NCBI RefSeq assembly: GCF_900090285.1
Contig: NZ_LT607754.1
Location: forward strand, 2,232,001 to 2,296,000
From: Micromonospora inositola
GTDB lineage: Bacteria; Actinomycetota; Actinomycetes; Mycobacteriales; Micromonosporaceae
Direction: 5' to 3'
Length of the DNA stretch: 64,000 nt
How positions within the stretch are numbered: position 1 is the first letter of the stretch; each line of letters opens with the position of its first letter. Under the pieces are notes generated by a model. The model did no database searches and was not told where the DNA came from. It saw nothing but the letters and a program-made list of their open reading frames with translations. The translations under genes were made by a program, and so were the position numbers. This document shows positions 59,711 through 64,000 of this stretch, piece after piece.

Positions 59711-59734
59711 CGGGCCCCCGGGCCCCCGGGCCCC
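59711..59734. repeat. three perfect copies of CGGGCCCC
   Basis: 24-bp tandem run between convergent ispF and the secreted-protein gene; strongly self-complementary and possibly a bidirectional terminator. Confidence 0.7.
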
Positions 59735-59746
59735 CGCCCGCGCGGC

Positions 59747-60274
59747 TCAGTCCACGTCGGTGCAGACGTTGTGGGTCGTGCCGTGCAGCATCGTGATCGT
59801 CTTCTCGAAGGTCGGGGTGAACTCCACCCGGAACTGCCCGTCGACGATCCACAGCCCCTTCGGCAGCGAGCCGGCGTTCTCCCGGAAGCCGAGCAGCACC
59901 GGCCCGGTCACGTACCAGGTCATCGACCCGTCCGTGGCGTAGTCGACCAGCGAGGTGCCGCTCGCGTCCGCCGTCGAGGTGGCCCCGGTCTCCAGGTTCG
60001 TCACCCTGTCGATCAGGGCTCCGGTGAACAGCTCCCGCTTCGGCGAGCCGTCCGGGTACGTCGACAACGTCAGCTTCCGCACCTCGTCCACGATCGGCTC
60101 CACCCGTACGGCGAAGTCGCAGCGCGCCCCGGCGGGCAGCTCGAACCCCGCCTGCGGGGCCGGCTCCCACGCGCCCGGCGCGATGTCACCGCTCGCCGCG
60201 GACGCCGGGCCGGGAACGGCCGCGACGACAGCGGCCACGACCGACGCCAGTGCGGCACTCATCCTGAAACGCAT
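59747..60274 (-). CDS. secreted protein of unknown function
   Basis: 175 aa with a signal peptide (basic MRFRM, hydrophobic ALASVVAAVVAAVPGPASAA, cleavage near Ala). The mature part is beta-rich with two Cys (ARCDFAVRVEPIVDEVRKLT, HNVCTDVD). ATG 60274 has GGAG 5 nt upstream. Divergent from the SARP-CGNR regulator, which may control it. No family recognised. Confidence 0.75.
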   Translation of the reverse strand: MRFRMSAALASVVAAVVAAVPGPASAASGDIAPGAWEPAPQAGFELPAGARCDFAVRVEPIVDEVRKLTLSTYPDGSPKRELFTGALIDRVTNLETGATSTADASGTSLVDYATDGSMTWYVTGPVLLGFRENAGSLPKGLWIVDGQFRVEFTPTFEKTITMLHGTTHNVCTDVD

Positions 60275-60461
60275 GATCACTCCATCCGTGCCGGTGGTCA
60301 GGGCCGGACCAGGATCACCGGCGGCACTCACCACCCGCTCACCGTGCGACCTCCCCGGTGAGCACCCGACGCCGCCACTCACCACGCCGTTCGCCGCGGG
60401 ACCCACCATTCGGTCACCGGTCCCGACAACCGTCGGCGCGGGCCAGGCTGTCCTGACTGGT

Positions 60462-61817
60462 ATGGAGTTCCGCCTGCTCGGACCCTTCGAGGCTCGTCAC
60501 GAGGGTCACCCCGTCGAGATCGGAAGCCGACGCCAGGAGCGCTGCCTCCTCGGTGTCCTGCTGCTCGACGCGGGACGCGTGGTCACCACGGACCGCCTCA
60601 TCGACCTGCTCTGGAACGGCAGCCCGCCGGCCTCGGCCCGCGGTGCGGTGCAGACGTACATCGGCCGGTTGCGGGGGTCGCTGACGCCGTACGAGGTGCG
60701 GATCAGCACCCGCGGCCACGGGTACCTCGTCGAGGCCGACGGGCACCGGATCGACGTCGAGGAGTTCGGCGACCTCGTCCGGCGGGCCAGCGCCGCCGCC
60801 GATCCCGCCGAGCGGGTGCGGCTGCTCGACCGGGGGCTGGCGCTCTGCCGGGGACCGCTGCTCGCCGACGCGGCCGACGACGAGCTGCGCGACCGGCTGC
60901 AGGGGACGGTCGAGGAGCTCCGGCTGGTCGCCGTCGAGCTGCGCGCCGAGGCGCAGCTCGCGCTCGGCCAGCACGCCCGGGCGATCGCCGAGCTGGTGCC
61001 CCTGGCCGCCCGGCACCCCACCCGGGAACAGCTCGTCGCCACCCTGATGACCGCCCTGTACCGGGGCGCCCGGCAGGCCGACGCGCTGCGGCTGTACCGG
61101 ACCACCCGGGAGCTGCTCGTGGCCGAGCTGGGCGTCGAACCGGGGCCGCGGCTGCGGGAGGTGCACCGCCGGATCCTCCGCGGTGACGACCGGCTCGACC
61201 GGCCGGGGCGGCCGGTGTACGAGGTGCGGGTACGCGACGAGAGCCTGCCGTGGAGCGTCGGGGGTCACCCCGCGCTGGACTTCTGCAACACGTTCGCCGG
61301 GTGGGGACACGAACCGCCGCTGCCCGGCGCGGAGTGGCTGCGCGGCTACCGCACGCTGGCCGTGTGGGCGGGCCACGTCGGCCTGATCGACGACGTCTCG
61401 GTGAACCGGCTCCTGCATCTGGGTCGGCGGGACCCCGACCAGGCCGACGCGGTGCTCACCGAGACCCGGCGGCTGCGGACCGCGCTGTACGCCTGCCTGA
61501 CCGACCCGGACGACCGGCCGGCATTCGACACGGTCGCCCGGCACGCGGAGGCCGCCGCGAAGCTGCTGGTGTTCCGGCGCGACGCCGACGGCCGGGGGCG
61601 CTGGTGGCCCGACCTCGCCGGCGGGCTCCGGTTGCCCCTGCACGCCAGCGCGTGGAGCGCTGCCGAGCTGCTGGCCGACCCGCGCCGGTTCACCGTCCGC
61701 AGCTGCCCTGACGAGCGGTGCGGCTGGCTCTTCCTGGACGAGAGTGGCCTGCGGCGCTGGTGCAGCCTGGGCACCTGCGGCCGCCCGGCGGCGCGGTCGG
61801 CGTGCCACAGCGCCTGA
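60462..61817 (+). CDS. SARP-type regulator fused to ABATE/CGNR zinc-finger domain
   Basis: 451 aa. N-terminal winged-helix OmpR-type DNA-binding domain (MEFRLLGPFEARHEGHPVEI; GSPPASARGAVQTYIGRLRG), then a bacterial transcriptional activation domain (about 95-245; ATLMTALYRGARQADALRLY, AELGVEPGPRLREVHRRIL). The C-terminal half is an ABATE-type domain (HPALDFCNTFAGWG) ending in a CGNR zinc finger with C-x4-C and C-x4-C pairs (SCPDERCGWLF; WCSLGTCGRP), the final CGNR reading CGRP. Two potential DNA-binding modules in one protein are unusual. ATG 60462 chosen by SARP homology. Confidence 0.88.
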   Translation: MEFRLLGPFEARHEGHPVEIGSRRQERCLLGVLLLDAGRVVTTDRLIDLLWNGSPPASARGAVQTYIGRLRGSLTPYEVRISTRGHGYLVEADGHRIDVEEFGDLVRRASAAADPAERVRLLDRGLALCRGPLLADAADDELRDRLQGTVEELRLVAVELRAEAQLALGQHARAIAELVPLAARHPTREQLVATLMTALYRGARQADALRLYRTTRELLVAELGVEPGPRLREVHRRILRGDDRLDRPGRPVYEVRVRDESLPWSVGGHPALDFCNTFAGWGHEPPLPGAEWLRGYRTLAVWAGHVGLIDDVSVNRLLHLGRRDPDQADAVLTETRRLRTALYACLTDPDDRPAFDTVARHAEAAAKLLVFRRDADGRGRWWPDLAGGLRLPLHASAWSAAELLADPRRFTVRSCPDERCGWLFLDESGLRRWCSLGTCGRPAARSACHSA

Positions 61818-61917
61818 CCGGGCAGTCCCGCCGGCCGACCCGCTCGTCGTCCGATCCGGTGCGCTGCCGGTCGGCGATCGGGCGCGACCGCCCCGGCGGC
61901 GCCCCGGGACACCGCAC

Positions 61918-61923
61918 TAGGCT
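61918..61923 (+). promoter_or_regulatory. -10 box, leaderless TPR protein
   Basis: TAGGCT followed by 6 nt and ATG 61930, identical hexamer and spacing to coaX. Confidence 0.55.
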
Positions 61924-61929
61924 CGCCGG

Positions 61930-62955
61930 ATGTCGAGTGACGCCGCTCCCGACCAGTCCGCCGCCGACGGCTACCTCCAGCGCGCGCAGCTCCTCGCCGA
62001 GCTGGGCCGCTACGACGAGGCCGCCGGTGAGCTGGGCTTCGCCATCGCGATGGACCCGGCGAACGCCGAGGCCCTGACCATGCTGGCCCGGGTGCACCTC
62101 GCCGCCGACCGGTCCGCCGAGGCGCTCACCGCCGCCGACGCGGCCGTCGCCGCCGCCCCGGGCGCCGTACCGCCGCTGGTCGCGCGCGGGTTCGCGCTGG
62201 CCGACCTGAGCGAGTTCAAGGCCGCCGCGGGGACCGCCGACGAGATCCTGGCGCTCGGCCCGACCGATGCGTACGCCCAACGCAGCGCCGCCGCGATCCT
62301 GGCCGGCTCGCGCAACGGTCAGCAGGCGCTCAACGCCGCCTGGCGGGGCGTCGAGCTGGCCCCGGAGGAGCCGCAGGCGCACCTGGTGCTCGGTCTGGTG
62401 TCGGCCCGGCTGGAGGTGTACGACCTCGCCGAACGGGCCTACCGGGAGGCGCTGCGGCTGGACCCGGAGCTGGCCGTGGCCCGGCACGACATGGGCGTCA
62501 TCCGGCTGGAGCAGCGCCGCTACGCCGAGGCGCTGGAGCACCTGGTCGAGGCGGCCGCGCTGGATCCGGCGGGGACGGACTCCGGGCGTACGATCGCGGA
62601 CGGGCTGCGCCGGCTGGTGCTCTACGGCGCCGGCTGGTCGCTGATCGCGACCGTGCTGGTCGCCTTCCTGGGCCCGGCCGGACCGGGCTTCTCCCGGGTC
62701 TTCGCGGCCCTGGCCGCGCTCGGCGGGGCGCTGGTGGTGTGGCGCCACTCGACCCGGGTGCCGGGACTGCTCCGCACGATCCTGCCCGGCCTGCTCCGCT
62801 CCGACCGGACGCTGGCGTTGGCGCTCTACGCGGTGGCCGCCGGGCCGGTGCTGCTCCTGCTCTACGCACTGGTCGGGACGCCGTGGCCGCTGGTCGCCGC
62901 GATCGCCGCCGCGTCGTTGGCCGAGTTCGCGGTGTTCGCCCGTTCCTCGAAGTGA
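61930..62955 (+). CDS. TPR-repeat membrane protein
   Basis: 341 aa. Residues about 15-215 form tetratricopeptide repeats (AELGRYDEAAGELGFAIAMD; PANAEALTMLARVHLAADRS; VLGLVSARLEVYDLAERAYR). The C-terminal ~120 residues carry about four hydrophobic spans. TPR domains mediate protein contacts, here facing the cytoplasm. No partner is evident. ATG 61930 is supported by the TAGGCT box. Downstream is a palindromic repeat. Confidence 0.82.
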   Translation: MSSDAAPDQSAADGYLQRAQLLAELGRYDEAAGELGFAIAMDPANAEALTMLARVHLAADRSAEALTAADAAVAAAPGAVPPLVARGFALADLSEFKAAAGTADEILALGPTDAYAQRSAAAILAGSRNGQQALNAAWRGVELAPEEPQAHLVLGLVSARLEVYDLAERAYREALRLDPELAVARHDMGVIRLEQRRYAEALEHLVEAAALDPAGTDSGRTIADGLRRLVLYGAGWSLIATVLVAFLGPAGPGFSRVFAALAALGGALVVWRHSTRVPGLLRTILPGLLRSDRTLALALYAVAAGPVLLLLYALVGTPWPLVAAIAAASLAEFAVFARSSK

Positions 62956-62963
62956 CCGGTGGT

Positions 62964-63083
62964 CGCTGTGGGGGGGGTTCGCCGGAGCCCGACGGGCTCC
63001 GGGCGGTCAGGCTTGATCCCGCCGCCGGTCGGGCTCGGGCGAAACCCTGTGCCGGTCGGTGTCCGCCCGGCGAAAACCCCCAG
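62964..63083 (+). repeat. palindromic interspersed element, copy 2
   Basis: 62964-63049 matches, in reverse complement, the element at 33118-33199. Arms GAGCCCGAC (62985-62993) and GTCGGGCTC (63028-63036) pair; outer blocks CGCTG...TTCGCCGG and CCGGCGAAAACCCCCAGCG extend it to 63083. It lies between two convergent genes. Confidence 0.8.
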
Positions 63084-63088
63084 CGCAA

Positions 63089-64000
63089 CTAAGGACGACG
63101 GGCCCAGGTCCAGGCGTAGCCGGAGTCCTCGCACGCCGACGCCGCGTCGCAGAGGTCCAGTGGCCGGAAGGTGTCGACCATGACGGCCAGCTCGTCGAAG
63201 AAGTCGACGCCGATCGAGCGCTCGGCGGCCCCCGGCTGAGGGCCGTGGGTGAAGCCGGACGGGTGCAGCGAGATCGAGCCCTGCTCGATGCCGGAGCCGC
63301 GCCGGGCCTCGTAGTTGCCGCCGGTGTAGAAGAGCATCTCGTCGGAGTCGACGTTGTGGTGGTTGTACGGCACCGGGATGGCGTCCGGGTGGTAGTCCAC
63401 CTTGCGGGGCACGAACGAGCAGATCACGAAGTTCGGGCCCTGGAAGGTCTGGTGCACGGGCGGTGGCTGGTGGATGCGCCCGGTGATGGGCTCGAAGTCG
63501 TGGATGGAGAAGGCCCACGGGTACATGTGCCCGTCCCAGCCGACCACGTCGAACGGGTGGTGGGCGTAGACGTACCTCGTCCAACCGCGACGGTGCCGGA
63601 CCAGCACCTCGACGTCGGTGTCGTCGACCAGCAGCGGCGCGTCCGGTCCCCGGACGTCCCGCTCGCAGTACGGCGAGTGTTCCAGGAACTGGCCGCGGAC
63701 CGAGAGGTAGCGCTTGGGCGGGCCGATGTGACCGGCCGCCTCGACGGCGAGCAGCCGGGTCGGCTCGTCGCCGGTGGGCACCAGCCGGTGGATGGTCGAG
63801 GTGGGGATGATGACGTAGTCGCCGGCCACCGCCTCCAGCACGCCGAACGGGGACTCCACCCGCAGCGAGCCGGACTCCAGGTAGAGGCAGTGGTCGCCGG
63901 TGGCGTCGCGGAACAGCGGGGATGGCCGGTCGGCCAGCACGTACGCGATCCGGACGTCGTCGTTGGCGAGCAGGTACTGCCGGCCGAGCACCGGGTCCGC
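63089..64000 (-). CDS. hmgA: homogentisate 1,2-dioxygenase (partial)
   Basis: C-terminal 303 residues of a cupin-fold ring-cleaving dioxygenase; the N-terminal ~90 residues lie beyond the window edge and the frame is open to 64000. The iron ligands fall in YNHHNVDSDEMLFYTGG and HPSGFTHGPQ, and VVGWDGHMYPWAFSIHDFEP is a family hallmark. It would cleave homogentisate to maleylacetoacetate in tyrosine breakdown. The stop codon (TAG) lies just after palindromic repeat copy 2. Confidence 0.93.
   Translation of the reverse strand, partial: ADPVLGRQYLLANDDVRIAYVLADRPSPLFRDATGDHCLYLESGSLRVESPFGVLEAVAGDYVIIPTSTIHRLVPTGDEPTRLLAVEAAGHIGPPKRYLSVRGQFLEHSPYCERDVRGPDAPLLVDDTDVEVLVRHRRGWTRYVYAHHPFDVVGWDGHMYPWAFSIHDFEPITGRIHQPPPVHQTFQGPNFVICSFVPRKVDYHPDAIPVPYNHHNVDSDEMLFYTGGNYEARRGSGIEQGSISLHPSGFTHGPQPGAAERSIGVDFFDELAVMVDTFRPLDLCDAASACEDSGYAWTWARRP

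Noticed and set aside
1..64000. tRNA, rRNA or CRISPR array
   Set aside because: I looked for GTTCGA-type T-loops and regularly spaced repeats by eye and found none; a covariance search could still find a missed RNA.

Overview
The window is very GC-rich, with long shadow frames opposite almost every gene. It carries Lsr2, CarD, DisA, ClpC, FtsH, SARP-type regulators and GTG/TTG starts, all of which fit a high-GC actinomycete. The gene content (alkylquinone-type type III PKS locus, actinobacterial T4SS-like locus) looks most like Micromonosporaceae (Micromonospora, Salinispora or Actinoplanes relatives). It is ordinary chromosomal sequence: I see no rRNA, tRNA, CRISPR array, transposase or integrase.

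The backbone follows a gene order known from other actinobacteria. In Mycobacterium tuberculosis it runs tilS, hpt, ftsH, folE, folP, folB, folK, DUF3180, Rossmann/DUF2520, panC, panD, coaX, lysS, lsr2, clpC1, mutY, disA, radA, carD, ispD, ispF. The same genes occur here in the same order (58-59700), but additional blocks interrupt them.

Region by region: 58-7817 tilS, a gamma-glutamyltransferase, a GlxA-like regulator, hpt, ftsH, folE. 7852-20323 is a ~12.5 kb block separating folE from folP: an FtsK/SpoIIIE-like ATPase with a membrane partner, then a tightly packed minus-strand operon resembling a type IV secretion apparatus (VirB2-, PrgI/VirB3-, VirB4-, VirB6-, VirB8- and VirB1-like proteins) without a relaxase. 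20681-22968 folP-folB-folK-DUF3180. 23087-30846 membrane proteins, an OpuC/ProU-type osmolyte ABC transporter whose binding protein is circularly permuted, and a repeat-rich membrane protein. 30859-33770 is a minus-strand unit with a lone nuoD, a frameshifted HTH gene and a NDUFAF7/MidA-type methyltransferase carrying an in-frame palindromic repeat. 33928-39902 holds the pantothenate/CoA genes (DUF2520, panC, panD, coaX) with nadB-nadC inserted among them. 39940-47968 methyltransferase, lysS, lsr2, clpC, mutY, ACT protein, def. 48260-51794 a secreted-domain protein, disA, radA. 51901-56856 a lipoprotein and a small biosynthetic locus (UbiA prenyltransferase, methyltransferase, acyl-CoA dehydrogenase-like flavoprotein, type III PKS). 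56904-64000 a thioredoxin-like membrane protein, carD, ispD, ispF, a secreted protein, a SARP-CGNR fusion regulator, a TPR protein and the C-terminal part of homogentisate dioxygenase.

A striking regulatory theme is leaderless expression. At about 15 starts a TAnnnT hexamer sits 6-8 nt before the start codon, and several start choices below rest on it. Other noteworthy signals are a mobile-looking palindromic element present twice with compensatory stem changes, a triplet of DnaA-box-like 9-mers upstream of clpC, and tandem ATGA/GTGA overlaps throughout the T4SS-like and folate operons.
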